The notes: generated by a model from the letters alone, not told the origin. A DNA stretch of 64,000 nt from Streptomyces sp. NBC_00620 (GCF_026341825.1 NZ_JAPENY010000003.1:1612001-1676000), one strand, 5' to 3'. Shown: positions 16,963-26,794, counted from the first letter of the stretch. Numbers and translations: made by a program.

Positions 16963-17014
16963 GCGCCCCGAAGGGGCGCGGGGAACTGCGCGACCAGCCA
17001 CGACGTACCCGCAG
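16963..17014 (+). repeat. Dispersed repeat, family B copy 2, with terminator hairpin
   Basis: GCGCCCC (16963-16969), loop GAA, GGGGCGC (16973-16979), then the repeat body GGGGAACTGCGCGACCAGCC and a CGTACCCGCAG tail. It follows the IclR gene by 18 bp and matches the inverted copy at 890-937. The hairpin probably terminates the IclR transcript. Confidence 0.65.
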
Positions 17015-17068
17015 CTGATGGTGGACCGGACTTCCAGCAGCGCGGTTGCGGCCCCGGACCCACCGGGA

Positions 17069-17383
17069 CTACCGCCGCGGCGGTTCCCCGAACAGCTCCA
17101 CGGCGCTGCGGACATCCGCGAGGCTCGTCGCCAGCGCGCTGACCGAGCCGATCGCACCCGCGACAAGGAGCAGGGAGCGACGCAGGCGCGGGACCTCCGG
17201 GACGCCGCTGACGGCCATCGCGGCGAGGGCCGCGAGCTCGTCCTCGGCGATGCCCCGGTCCGGGAACTCGGCCGGATGCGCGGCGAGTTGACGGCGCAGC
17301 CGGGAGACGGCGGTACTCAGTTCCGCCACCCTCGGGTCCTCGTCGTTGCCGGTCACTGGCCTCTGCCCCAAGCTCCGCAACAC
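17069..17383 (-). CDS. Small conserved Streptomyces protein (DUF5955-like)
   Basis: A 104-residue protein. The first half is charged and predicted helical (EDPRVAELSTAVSRLRRQL, then an Asp/Glu-rich EDELAAL segment); a hydrophobic stretch near residues 75-93 (SLLLVAGAIGSVSALATSL) could be membrane-associated. The GTG at 17383 has a strong GGGGGAG ribosome site seven bases upstream and is preferred over longer starts. Similar short proteins sit in the allantoin locus of other Streptomyces, which supports a real gene. Function unknown. It is convergent with the IclR gene and divergent from the nucleotidyltransferase gene. Confidence 0.7.
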   Translation of the reverse strand: MLRSLGQRPVTGNDEDPRVAELSTAVSRLRRQLAAHPAEFPDRGIAEDELAALAAMAVSGVPEVPRLRRSLLLVAGAIGSVSALATSLADVRSAVELFGEPPRR

Positions 17384-17591
17384 AGCTCTCCCCCTCGCAC
17401 GTCCTTGTGCGCAAGTCCTTCGTACGTCCGCCAAACGCCCCATGGCGATGGTCGGGCGCCGGGGACGCGGGCCAGTAAACGCCACCCGGTGCGGTGGGCG
17501 CCACTACCCTGACCGAAATTCAGCCCACGGACATCGTGCGCTCCATCCGGGTTCCGGAGCGCGCCCCGGCCGGGTCGGGTATGCAGGGGAC

Positions 17592-18191
17592 ATGACGGAG
17601 AACAAAGACCAGGTGGCCGGGCTGCTGCTGGCGGCCGGCGGCGGGCGGCGGCTCGGTGGGCGCCCCAAGGCGCTCCTGCCCCACCGGGGGCGGCCCCTTG
17701 TCGAACACGCGGTCGGAGTGCTGCGCGCGGGCGGCTGCACCCGCGTCCATGTGGTCCTCGGGGCCCGTGCCGACGACGTACGGGAGCAGGCTTCACTGCC
17801 CGGCTGTGTGCTCGTCGACAATCCGGAGTGGGAGGAGGGCATGGGTTCCTCGCTGCGGGCGGGGCTCGATTCGCTGGCGGGCACGGGGGCGCGGGCCGCG
17901 TTGGTGTCGCTCGTGGACCAGCCCGGCATCGGGCCCGAGGCGGTGGGTCGGGTACTTGACGCGTACGAGGGTGAAGGGACGCTCGTTTCGGCCGCCTACG
18001 AGGGCGTGCGCGGTCACCCCGTTCTCTTCGGCGCCGCCCACTGGGCGGGCATCGCCGCGACTGCGACCGGGGATCGAGGGGCGCGCGCCTACCTGAAGGA
18101 GCACGCAGCAGCGATCACGCTCGTCGAGTGCGGAGACATTGCGCGGCCGTACGACATCGACACGGCGGAGGACCTGGTCCACCTTGAGTGA
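17592..18191 (+). CDS. MobA/MocA-like nucleotidyltransferase
   Basis: A 199-residue single-domain NTP transferase. The N-terminal LAAGGGRRLGGRPK motif (residues about 14-27) binds the nucleotide; a metal-binding Asp lies in LVSLVDQP near 110, and the family's GHP segment is near 146. This type makes molybdenum cofactor dinucleotides (MocA makes the cytosine form used by xanthine dehydrogenase). Its place between the allantoin and malate synthase genes fits a role in maturing a purine-oxidising molybdoenzyme, but no such enzyme is in the window. ATG at 17592 with AGGGGA upstream. Confidence 0.85.
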   Translation: MTENKDQVAGLLLAAGGGRRLGGRPKALLPHRGRPLVEHAVGVLRAGGCTRVHVVLGARADDVREQASLPGCVLVDNPEWEEGMGSSLRAGLDSLAGTGARAALVSLVDQPGIGPEAVGRVLDAYEGEGTLVSAAYEGVRGHPVLFGAAHWAGIAATATGDRGARAYLKEHAAAITLVECGDIARPYDIDTAEDLVHLE

Positions 18192-18240
18192 ACGGGGTGG
18201 CACTGAGCGCCACACTCTGTCGACCCGGAGAATCTCGACA

Positions 18241-18272
18241 TCAACAAACCATTGAACTTCCACAATGAGGAA
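18241..18272. promoter_or_regulatory. Paired palindromes upstream of malate synthase
   Basis: TCAACAAACCATTGA (18241-18255, one mismatch from TCAAC-N5-GTTGA) is followed by TTCCACAATGAGGAA (18258-18272, one mismatch from TTCCR-N5-YGGAA). Centres are 17 bp apart, as in the allantoinase pair (16 bp). A weaker ATCCACTGTTCAGAA follows at 18279-18293. This links malate synthase to the purine regulon. Confidence 0.65.
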
Positions 18273-18378
18273 ACTAGTATCCACTGTTCAGAAGCGCCCC
18301 CTTGCTCCGCGGGCGTTCACAGCCGTACTCAGATTGACTGGCACCCGGTGCCACGCTCGCTGAAGGAAGTGACAGCTC

Positions 18379-20013
<1,635 letters not shown>

Positions 20014-20019
20014 CGACGC

Positions 20020-20319
20020 TCACTTCTCCGAGTGGCCCAGGGACTTTTCCGGGGCCACTCGGTCGCGTACGAGGCGCTTCACGGCGGTCGGCTCCGGGAA
20101 GCCCTGCTCGCGGCGGTCCCAGACGACCTCGTCGTCCACGCGTACGACGAAGACGCCGCCGGTGCCGGGCTTGAGGGCGAGTTCCGTCAGCTCGGTCTCG
20201 AAGGTGGTGAGGAGTTCCTGCGCGAGCCAGGAGGCGCGGGGCAGCCAGCGGCACTGAGTGCAGTACTCGATCTGGACGCGATGGGTGTTCGCCGGGTCCT
20301 CCGGGGGCTTCGTGTTCAT
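20020..20319 (-). CDS. SelT/SelW/SelH-like (Rdx family) thioredoxin-fold protein
   Basis: A 99-residue protein of the Rdx family. The redox motif CTQC appears at about residues 20-23 in EYCTQCRWLPRASWLAQELL, with Cys in place of the selenocysteine of animal SelW/T. The ATG at 20319 overlaps the TGA of the HipA-like kinase gene by four bases, so the two are translationally coupled. Function of bacterial members is unproven, probably thiol-redox related. The last codons overlap the aceB terminator hairpin (20028-20062). Confidence 0.88.
   Translation of the reverse strand: MNTKPPEDPANTHRVQIEYCTQCRWLPRASWLAQELLTTFETELTELALKPGTGGVFVVRVDDEVVWDRREQGFPEPTAVKRLVRDRVAPEKSLGHSEK
20028..20062. terminator. 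Terminator hairpin of aceB inside the convergent SelT-like gene
   Basis: CCGAGTGGCCC (20028-20038) and GGGCCACTCGG (20052-20062) form an 11-bp perfect stem with a 13-base loop, 15 bp after the malate synthase stop. The hairpin also encodes C-terminal residues of the convergent SelT-like protein. Confidence 0.6.
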
Positions 20320-21239
20320 CCGAGGTGTACCGACCAATCCTGTTCCGCCGCCGGTTTGCCGTGCAGGTCGGGGACCTGTTTGAGCCAGTTCGGCCGGCCT
20401 CGCTGAGTCTTCGCCACGCGGTCCGCGTCCTCCGCGGCGAGTTGTTCCCGGGTGGGGAAGTCGGTGGGCAGCCACTGTGCGGAGGCCTTCACACGGGCGA
20501 GGAGGTAGCGGACGTACGCCTCACGCGCCTCGTCGGGGGTCGCGAAACCCGGCTCTTCCGCGAGCCAGGCGTCGGGCACCTCCGCGGTGATCTGGCGCAG
20601 CAGTTCCTCGGTCACCAGGGGGGCCAGTTCGGCGTCCGCCGCGCGGGTGTCCGGGGTGTAGCCGCCGAGGGCGTGGCGCCGGAAGTCGTAGGCCTTCTCC
20701 GGTGCCGACGCGTCCCAGCGGTGGTGGAAGACGAGGGCCGCGCCATGGTCGATCAGCCACAGGCGCGGGGGTGCGACACCGAGCGTGGGCCAGATCATCA
20801 GGTTCGAGCTGTGCACCGTGCGGTCGACGTTGACCGTGAGGGCGTCCAGCCAGATCACCTTGCCCGCCTCCAGCGGGTCCACGGTGAAGGTCCTGGCGAG
20901 CTCCGGGGTGAAGTCCTTCGCGCCCGACAGGTAGTCCATGCCGAGGTTGAGCCCGGCGCTGGCGCGCAGCAGGTCCTGGACCTCCTGGTGCGGCTCGTGC
21001 TCGCCGATCGCCGGGTCGAAGTGCACGAGGACCAGCTCGGGGAATCGCAGCCCCAGGGCGCGCGCCAGCTCTCCGACGATCACCTCGGCAACCAGCGCCT
21101 TCCTGCCCTGCGCGGAGCCCGTGAACTTCACGACGTACGTCCCCAGGTCGTCGGCCTCGACGACTCCGGGCACGGAGCCGCCCGCCCTCAGCGGGGTCAC
21201 GTATCGAACAGCGGTCACGTCGCGCAGCACACTGGCCAC
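20316..21239 (-). CDS. HipA-like kinase-domain protein
   Basis: A 307-residue protein of the HipA_2 type (protein-kinase-like fold). Visible features are a Lys-bearing strand TYVVKFTGSAQG near residues 34-45, the segment WLDALTVNVDRTVHSSNLM near 130-150, which corresponds to a catalytic/metal loop, and WLIDHGAALVFHH near 165, with an Asp in the DFG-like position. Unlike HipA toxins it has no HipB partner next to it, so it is not obviously a toxin-antitoxin pair. It precedes the SelT-like gene with a four-base overlap. GTG at 21239. Substrate unknown. Confidence 0.78.
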   Translation of the reverse strand: MASVLRDVTAVRYVTPLRAGGSVPGVVEADDLGTYVVKFTGSAQGRKALVAEVIVGELARALGLRFPELVLVHFDPAIGEHEPHQEVQDLLRASAGLNLGMDYLSGAKDFTPELARTFTVDPLEAGKVIWLDALTVNVDRTVHSSNLMIWPTLGVAPPRLWLIDHGAALVFHHRWDASAPEKAYDFRRHALGGYTPDTRAADAELAPLVTEELLRQITAEVPDAWLAEEPGFATPDEAREAYVRYLLARVKASAQWLPTDFPTREQLAAEDADRVAKTQRGRPNWLKQVPDLHGKPAAEQDWSVHLG

Positions 21240-21271
21240 TGTAGATCAGGCGGTCGCCGGACCTCTCGGGA

Positions 21272-22858
21272 TTATCCGCGGGCCAGCGGGCTGGGGAGCG
21301 GCACATAGCGGGCGTCCGCCCCGTCCGCTCCCGTCCATCGCAGCAGGAGGTTCGTCTTGCCGGGGAGGGTGGGTGAGGTGAGCAGGTCCGCGATCTCGGG
21401 GAGGCCGTGCTCCGTGTCGTAGCGGGTCAACTCCTGTCGTACGGCGGGCCACAGGTCCGCTGTCGGGTGGCGTTCGGCGAGGAGTGCGGCCAGTTCGGCG
21501 AGGTGGTTGACGACCAGGCAGTACACGAGCCGTTCCCAGCCCGCCGCCCGCGTCACCTCGGGCAGGAGCTTCACGCCTTCCGCGTCCCGGAAGAGTGCCT
21601 GTACGGGCATTCCGTCGGCGTCGACGGCCACCACCGTGTTCTGGACATGCGCCTCGACGACCACTCCGTACCGCGCGAAGGCGTCGAGGACCGGGGGCAC
21701 GACCTGGCGCAGGTACGCCGCCCACCAGGCGGAGGGGTCGGTGAGCCGGTCGAGGGGGCTGCCGTCGAAGCCCTCCACGAGGGCGGCCGTGAGGAGTGGG
21801 GTCGCGCCGGGGACGACGTGGGCGCGCAGTCCGTCGCGGACCATCACGGCGAGTTCCTCGAAGGCGAAGTCGGCGGTGCGGTAGCCGCGGTCGCTCAGCC
21901 AGGCGGCCGGGCCGGGGATGGCCGCGAAGGCCGTCGCGGTCGCCTCGTCGGTGCGGCGGAGTTTCAGCAGGTCGTGCCGCCACAGCCGGCGGATGTCGTT
22001 GGTGATGCGCACATCGAGGCTGAACTTGAGGAAGAGGTCGTCCTCGGGGTCGTACAGCGTGCGGATGGCGGCCGTGGGCCACAGCGGATGTGCGGTGCGC
22101 CCCAGTCGCAGGAGCCGGCCGTCCGCGAAGGCCTCCCGGATCTCCGGGCGGGCGGCGACCAGGTCGAGCTGCCAGGGGTGGGCGGGGAGCATCCGGTAGC
22201 CGCGCGGCGGGTCCCCGAGGGTGTCGAGGGCCCTCGTGTCGCCCTCCTCGACGACCGCGTCCTCGCGCACGGCGAGCAGTTCCAGCGGGAAGCGGGCGTA
22301 CGCCTCGGGCGCGTAGGGCAGCCAGCCGGTGACCGGGCCGCCGCCGCGGGCCTTGGGGGCCGGGTGGTGCGGATGCCCGGTGATCAGCGACTGTTCGGAG
22401 CGCAGATACGGATCCTCCGGAGGCGTGGCGCGAGCACGCGCGGCGAGGATCGCGGCGACCGCGTCCCGGCTGTCGTTCATCTCGGCGGGCAGCTCGGAGT
22501 TGGACAGGCCGGTGTGGGCGCGGAGTTCCTCTGCCGTGAGTTTGACCAGCTCGGCGTGGGTGAGCCGGTGCCAGGTGTCGTCGGCGTACAGCTCGGGACG
22601 CGTCGGTCGGCGCGTGCCGCGGACCTTCATCAGGCGTCCGCCTGCCTTGAGCCGGTAGGTGCCGGGGGTCCCGGCGGGCTCGCCCACCTCCCGCAGCAGA
22701 CAATTGAGCAGCGGAGCGGCGGCGTACGCGTCGGCGACTGCTTCCGGGTCTTCGTCTTCCCTGGGAAGGCCGACCGGGTCGTTCCGGCCGTTCCGGTCGT
22801 TCCCAGGGGGCGGGGGGAGCATGGGGGGCATGGGGTCCACGCGATCCGTTCGTTCCAT
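21272..22858 (-). CDS. IucA/IucC-family siderophore synthetase (1)
   Basis: A 528-residue NRPS-independent siderophore (NIS) synthetase, which would join a carboxylate such as citrate or succinate to an amine or hydroxylamine with ATP. Recognisable segments are SEQSLITGHPHHPAPKARGG (about 163-182; the GHPxHP motif binds ATP), the basic FLKFSLDVRITNDIRR near 277 and VVVEAHVQNTVVAVD near 402. The C-terminal FhuF-like part is present. It is divergent from a second member at 22966, with 107 bp between starts. No lysine decarboxylase, monooxygenase or iron-siderophore transporter gene is nearby. Product unknown. Confidence 0.92.
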   Translation of the reverse strand: MERTDRVDPMPPMLPPPPGNDRNGRNDPVGLPREDEDPEAVADAYAAAPLLNCLLREVGEPAGTPGTYRLKAGGRLMKVRGTRRPTRPELYADDTWHRLTHAELVKLTAEELRAHTGLSNSELPAEMNDSRDAVAAILAARARATPPEDPYLRSEQSLITGHPHHPAPKARGGGPVTGWLPYAPEAYARFPLELLAVREDAVVEEGDTRALDTLGDPPRGYRMLPAHPWQLDLVAARPEIREAFADGRLLRLGRTAHPLWPTAAIRTLYDPEDDLFLKFSLDVRITNDIRRLWRHDLLKLRRTDEATATAFAAIPGPAAWLSDRGYRTADFAFEELAVMVRDGLRAHVVPGATPLLTAALVEGFDGSPLDRLTDPSAWWAAYLRQVVPPVLDAFARYGVVVEAHVQNTVVAVDADGMPVQALFRDAEGVKLLPEVTRAAGWERLVYCLVVNHLAELAALLAERHPTADLWPAVRQELTRYDTEHGLPEIADLLTSPTLPGKTNLLLRWTGADGADARYVPLPSPLARG

Positions 22859-22965
22859 ACGGTGCTCTGGTGATCATTATGTCTGTCGGCATCGCCGATC
22901 ACGACGACAGACCCTCGTCGCAAGCGACGACGTGACGACAGACCCCGTACCCAAGGAGCCGCACT

Positions 22966-24468
22966 GTGCACCGTCCCCCCACGCCCGAGGCCGAGGCCGC
23001 GCTCGCGGACGAGCTGAGCGTCGCACGGCCCGGTCTGTCGGCACCGTACGCGGCCGCACTGCCCGGCGCGCGGGCGGCCGTACTGACCCGTCTGTGGCGG
23101 GCGCTGGCGTACGAGCCGATGCCCTGGGTCGCGCGCCGCGAGACGGGGCGGCACGGTCTCACGCTGCATCTGGCCGACGGCCGTCGGCTGCACGGGCCGC
23201 ACGCGGATCCGTACGCGACCGCCTCGTACGTCACCCAGGTGCGGCTGGACGGCACGCCGCACGACCGTCCGGAACGGCTCGTCCTGGCCCTCGCCGTCCC
23301 GCACGCGGCCGCCTTCGCCACCGAACTCGGCAACAGTGTCGCCTCGTTGGCACTGTCCCGCGCAGGTCAGCCTGTCTCCGACCATGAGCCGGTCACCGGC
23401 TGGGAGTGGGAGCAGCGGATCGTCGACGGGCACCCGTATCACCCCAACTGCCGTTCGCGGCCCGGGTTCTCGGCGGCCGAGCAGCTCGCGTACGGGCCGG
23501 AGCACCGGCCGCTGGTGGACCTCGGGCTCGTGGCCTCGGACGACTGTCTCGTCACGGGCGAGTGGCCGAAGTGGCTGCGGGACGGGGAGCGGGTGTTGAT
23601 CCCGGTTCATCCCTGGCAGGTGGCTCATGTGCTCGACGAACCGGTGCAGGAGGGTTTCGCCGCCCACCCGTTGATGTCGCTGCGCACCCTCGCGCTGCCG
23701 GACGGACCGCACATCAAGACCGCGCTGAGCGCCCGGCTGACCTCCTCCGTGCGGGACATCTCGGTGTACTCGATCGAGACGGCCGCGACGGTCTCGGCGT
23801 TCATGGAGACGATCACGGAACGTCTGGACGTGCCACTGCACATCACCCGGACCCTGGGCGCCGCCACCGCCAACAGCCCTGATCTGGCGGCGGTGTTGAG
23901 GGAGTCCCCGGACCTGTACGCGAACCCCGGTGAGCGGGTCGTCCCGGTGGCCGCCCTCGCCACCACCGCGTTGTCCCAATCCCCGTCCTGGCTGGCCGAG
24001 TTCACCCGTCTCGCCCTCACCGTCTGCCTGCGTCTGCTCGACCTGGGTGTGGCTCTGGAGGCACACGGCCAGAACCTCCTCGTGGTCCTCTCCCCCACCG
24101 GCGCCCCTCTCCGGCTCGTCTACCGCGACCTGGCCGACATCCGGGTCAGCCCGGCCCGCCTGGCCCACCACGGCATCCCGGTCCCGGATCTCGCCGGACG
24201 CATCGTCACGGACGACGAGAGCACCCTGCGGCGCAAACTCTTCGGCGCCCTCGTCGGCGGCACGCTGGGCGCGACGGCGGGATCGACGGCCGCTCTGCGC
24301 ACGGCGATTGACGCGGTCGTGGACGATCTGCCGCACACCCCGGATCTGGCGGCCCTCCGCCGTGAACCGCTCCCCACCAAGGCGCTGACCTTGATGCGGC
24401 TGTCTCCGCAGACCCCGGGGGACATCTGGGCGCAGCTCCCCAACCCGCTCCTCAGCCCTGCGTTGTGA
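22966..24468 (+). CDS. IucA/IucC-family siderophore synthetase (2)
   Basis: A 500-residue second NIS synthetase. It keeps the ATP-site segment DGHPYHPNCRSRPGF (about 150-164), the ALSARLTSSVRDIS segment near 245 and ALEAHGQNLLVVLS near 364. The GTG at 22966 has AAGGAG seven bases upstream. It is divergent from the first synthetase, and the two differ in sequence, so they probably do different condensation steps in one pathway. The 107-bp divergent region shows no clear DmdR/IdeR iron box; it has a repeated GACGACAGACCC. Amine donor genes are missing from the window. Confidence 0.92.
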   Translation: MHRPPTPEAEAALADELSVARPGLSAPYAAALPGARAAVLTRLWRALAYEPMPWVARRETGRHGLTLHLADGRRLHGPHADPYATASYVTQVRLDGTPHDRPERLVLALAVPHAAAFATELGNSVASLALSRAGQPVSDHEPVTGWEWEQRIVDGHPYHPNCRSRPGFSAAEQLAYGPEHRPLVDLGLVASDDCLVTGEWPKWLRDGERVLIPVHPWQVAHVLDEPVQEGFAAHPLMSLRTLALPDGPHIKTALSARLTSSVRDISVYSIETAATVSAFMETITERLDVPLHITRTLGAATANSPDLAAVLRESPDLYANPGERVVPVAALATTALSQSPSWLAEFTRLALTVCLRLLDLGVALEAHGQNLLVVLSPTGAPLRLVYRDLADIRVSPARLAHHGIPVPDLAGRIVTDDESTLRRKLFGALVGGTLGATAGSTAALRTAIDAVVDDLPHTPDLAALRREPLPTKALTLMRLSPQTPGDIWAQLPNPLLSPAL

Positions 24469-24513
24469 GGTCTCGTTTTGAAGCACGACACCTTTGATCA
24501 ATAGGATCCGCCG

Positions 24514-25779
24514 ATGATCACAAGACAACGGCTGGCAACAGGGGTTTGCGCCCTGCTCGCCGCCCTGACGGCCGGAATCGCCTACCCGGCCGGAGCGGTC
24601 GCCGACGAAACGGCGGAGCAGGCCGCTCCCAAGGTCGACCTCGTACTGGACGTCAGCGGTTCCATGCGGGCCACCGACATCGACGGCAAGTCGCGCATGG
24701 CCGCGGCCAAGCAGGCGTTCAACGAGGTGCTCGACGCGACGCCCGAGGAGGTCCAGCTCGGGATCCGCACACTCGGCGCCAACTACCCCGGCGACGACCA
24801 GAAGACGGGATGCAAGGACACCGCCCAGCTCTACCCGGTCGGCCCGCTGGACCGGACCGAGGCGAAGACCGCCGTGGCGACGCTCGTCCCCACCGGCTGG
24901 ACCCCGATCGGACCCGCGCTGCTCAAGGCTGCCGACGACCTCGACGGCGGCAACGGGTCCAAGCGCATCGTCCTCATCAGTGACGGCGAGGACACCTGTG
25001 CCCCGCTCGACCCGTGCGAGGTGGCCCGGGAGATCGCGGCCAAGGGGATCGGGCTCACCATCGACACGCTGGGCCTGGTGCCGAACACCAAGATGCGCGA
25101 GCAGCTGAGCTGTATCGCCGAGGCCACCGGCGGTACGTACACCTCGGTGGAGCACACCGACGAACTCACCGACAAGGTCAACCAGTTGGTGGACCGCGCC
25201 GCCGATCCCGTGGTGGTGCCGCAGGCCGTGGAGGGTGCCGAGGCATGCGCCAAGGCGCCCACGATCGAGTCGGGCCTCTACACCGACCGTGAGGAGTTCG
25301 CGCAGCACCGCTGGTACCGCGTGGACGTCGAGCCGGGCCAGGAGCTGCGCGCCTCGGTGAGTGTCGCGGCGGACCGTGAAGTCAACCCCGACTACGGGGT
25401 GTTGCTTCGGGCCGTCACCCTGAGCGGACGGGAGATCGTCCGCGGTGAGGCGGCGAGCACCGGCCGGACCGATGTCATCTCGACGGGTCTGCGCTATCCG
25501 AAGGCCGAGAGCGACGACGAGAACGCCGCCGCCGAGACCGTGTGTCTCCAGGTCGCCAACTCCTTCTCGGCCGCCGCGGGCGTGAAGACCACGCCCGGGC
25601 TGCCGCTGGAACTGACGGTCGACGTCGTCGACGCGCCGGACCAGGCGAGCGACGTGGCCTCGTTCGGCCTCGGGCGCGGCTGGTGGCTGCTCGGTGCCCT
25701 CGTGCTCACCGGTTTCCTCGCGGGTGTGCTGTGGGGCTGGATCTCGCGCCTGCGGGTCGCTGTCTGGAGGACCAACTGA
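24514..25779 (+). CDS. Secreted, membrane-anchored VWA-domain protein
   Basis: A 421-residue protein. A Sec signal peptide (about 1-31, ending AVADE) is followed by a von Willebrand factor A domain (about 40-235) with the metal-site DVSGSMR (MIDAS) near 46-52, the Thr in TGWTPIG and the Asp in ISDGEDTC. A second beta-rich region (about 250-385) and one C-terminal membrane helix (about 392-412) with a basic cytoplasmic tail follow. It is probably displayed outside the membrane and binds a partner in a metal-dependent way. Its stop overlaps the next gene's ATG by one base. Function unknown. Confidence 0.88.
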   Translation: MITRQRLATGVCALLAALTAGIAYPAGAVADETAEQAAPKVDLVLDVSGSMRATDIDGKSRMAAAKQAFNEVLDATPEEVQLGIRTLGANYPGDDQKTGCKDTAQLYPVGPLDRTEAKTAVATLVPTGWTPIGPALLKAADDLDGGNGSKRIVLISDGEDTCAPLDPCEVAREIAAKGIGLTIDTLGLVPNTKMREQLSCIAEATGGTYTSVEHTDELTDKVNQLVDRAADPVVVPQAVEGAEACAKAPTIESGLYTDREEFAQHRWYRVDVEPGQELRASVSVAADREVNPDYGVLLRAVTLSGREIVRGEAASTGRTDVISTGLRYPKAESDDENAAAETVCLQVANSFSAAAGVKTTPGLPLELTVDVVDAPDQASDVASFGLGRGWWLLGALVLTGFLAGVLWGWISRLRVAVWRTN

Positions 25780-26597
25780 TGCGTATCCCACGAGTGTTGA
25801 CCGCCGCGCTGCTCCTGCTCGGGGTGGCCGCGGCCCCTGCCGTCGCCGACTCCTCGCCCTCGGCGAGCCCGTCGGACGACAGTGGCGCACCCACCCAGGC
25901 CGGTACGTCGTTCCGTACGGCGACGGAGATCGAGCAGGGGCAGCAGGCCACCGCGAGCGGGTCCTCGGGCGACTACCTGTACTGGTCGTTCCCCGCGGAC
26001 GCCGGCCAGCGGCCCACCGTGAAGGCGACGGTGAAGCTGCCCGAGGCCTCGACGCGGAACGCCGCGCAGAGCTGGCAGCTCGATGTGTACGACGGGCTGC
26101 GGCGCCGTCAGGCGTGCCAGTACGGGGCGCAGACGCGGACGGCGGCGCAGGACGCCGCCTCCGTGGAGCTGTCCTGCACGCTGCGCAACGTCCGTGCCTG
26201 GTCGGAGACCTGGGCCGATGACCCGCTGCCGGGCACGTACTACGTCCGGCTGACCGCCATCGGTCTTGGGGCCGCCGACCTTGGTCTGCCGCTGAGTGTC
26301 GAGGTCCAGGTGTCGTCCAAGGACGTCGGCGGTTCGGCGGCGGTGGACGGCGCGCTTGCGCAGCCGCTGGTCCCGGGGGTCGCGACCTCCGTCGACGCGT
26401 CCGAGGACGAGGACTCCGACTCGACGACGGCAACGCTGTCGTCCCTGGAACCCGATGACGGGTGGGCCTCCGGGTGGTGGTCCGACCGGTGGGTGTGGAC
26501 CGGGTTCGGTGGCGTGCTCGCTGCGTTGGCGGGGATCGGGGGGTATGCGCTGACCCGAGGGTCGGGGCGGCCTTCGCGGGTGCCGCGGGGCGTTTGA
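25779..26597 (+). CDS. Secreted, membrane-anchored partner of the VWA protein
   Basis: A 272-residue protein with a signal peptide (about 1-24), a Ser/Pro-rich linker, a beta-rich extracellular domain (about 40-185; YLYWSFPADAGQRP resembles pre-peptidase-like beta sandwich domains) and a C-terminal membrane helix (about 240-260). It has the same topology as the VWA protein and begins on the last base of its stop codon (TGATG), so the two are translated together and probably act as a pair at the cell surface. I do not recognise a named family. A family A repeat follows the gene. Confidence 0.8.
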   Translation: MRIPRVLTAALLLLGVAAAPAVADSSPSASPSDDSGAPTQAGTSFRTATEIEQGQQATASGSSGDYLYWSFPADAGQRPTVKATVKLPEASTRNAAQSWQLDVYDGLRRRQACQYGAQTRTAAQDAASVELSCTLRNVRAWSETWADDPLPGTYYVRLTAIGLGAADLGLPLSVEVQVSSKDVGGSAAVDGALAQPLVPGVATSVDASEDEDSDSTTATLSSLEPDDGWASGWWSDRWVWTGFGGVLAALAGIGGYALTRGSGRPSRVPRGV

Positions 26598-26620
26598 TCG
26601 GAGGGTGGGGGTGGGGGTGG

Positions 26621-26784
26621 TTTTTCGCCCCCTCCGCCCCTACCCATTCCCGTCACTTGGGGGCTCCGCCCCCAAACCCCCGCTCCTCAAACGCCGGAGG
26701 GGCTGGATTCAGCCCGTCCGGCGTTTGAGGACGAGCGCGTCAGCGCGATACGACGGGACGGGAAGGGGCGGAGGGGGCGAAAAA
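26621..26784. repeat. Dispersed repeat, family A copy 3, acting as bidirectional terminator
   Basis: About 164 bp between convergent genes, nearly a full inverted repeat: TTTTTCGCCCCCTCCGCCCC at the left pairs with GGGGCGGAGGGGGCGAAAAA at the right. The CTCAAACGCCGG core and its inverse CCGGCGTTTGAG flank the centre. The architecture matches 13139-13314. Probably terminates both genes. Confidence 0.8.
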
Positions 26785-26794
26785 CCACCCCACC

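Noticed and set aside
20316..21239. HipA-like protein as a toxin-antitoxin system
   Set aside because: No HipB-like helix-turn-helix gene is adjacent; its partner is a SelT-like protein.
22859..22965. Iron-box (DmdR/IdeR) between the siderophore synthetases
   Set aside because: I found no match to the TTAGGTTAGGCTCACCTAA-like pattern, only a repeated GACGACAGACCC.
22630..26433. 1267-residue open frame on the minus strand across the siderophore and VWA genes
   Set aside because: Arg/Pro/Gly-rich translation typical of the antisense frame in high-GC DNA; it covers two well-supported plus-strand genes.
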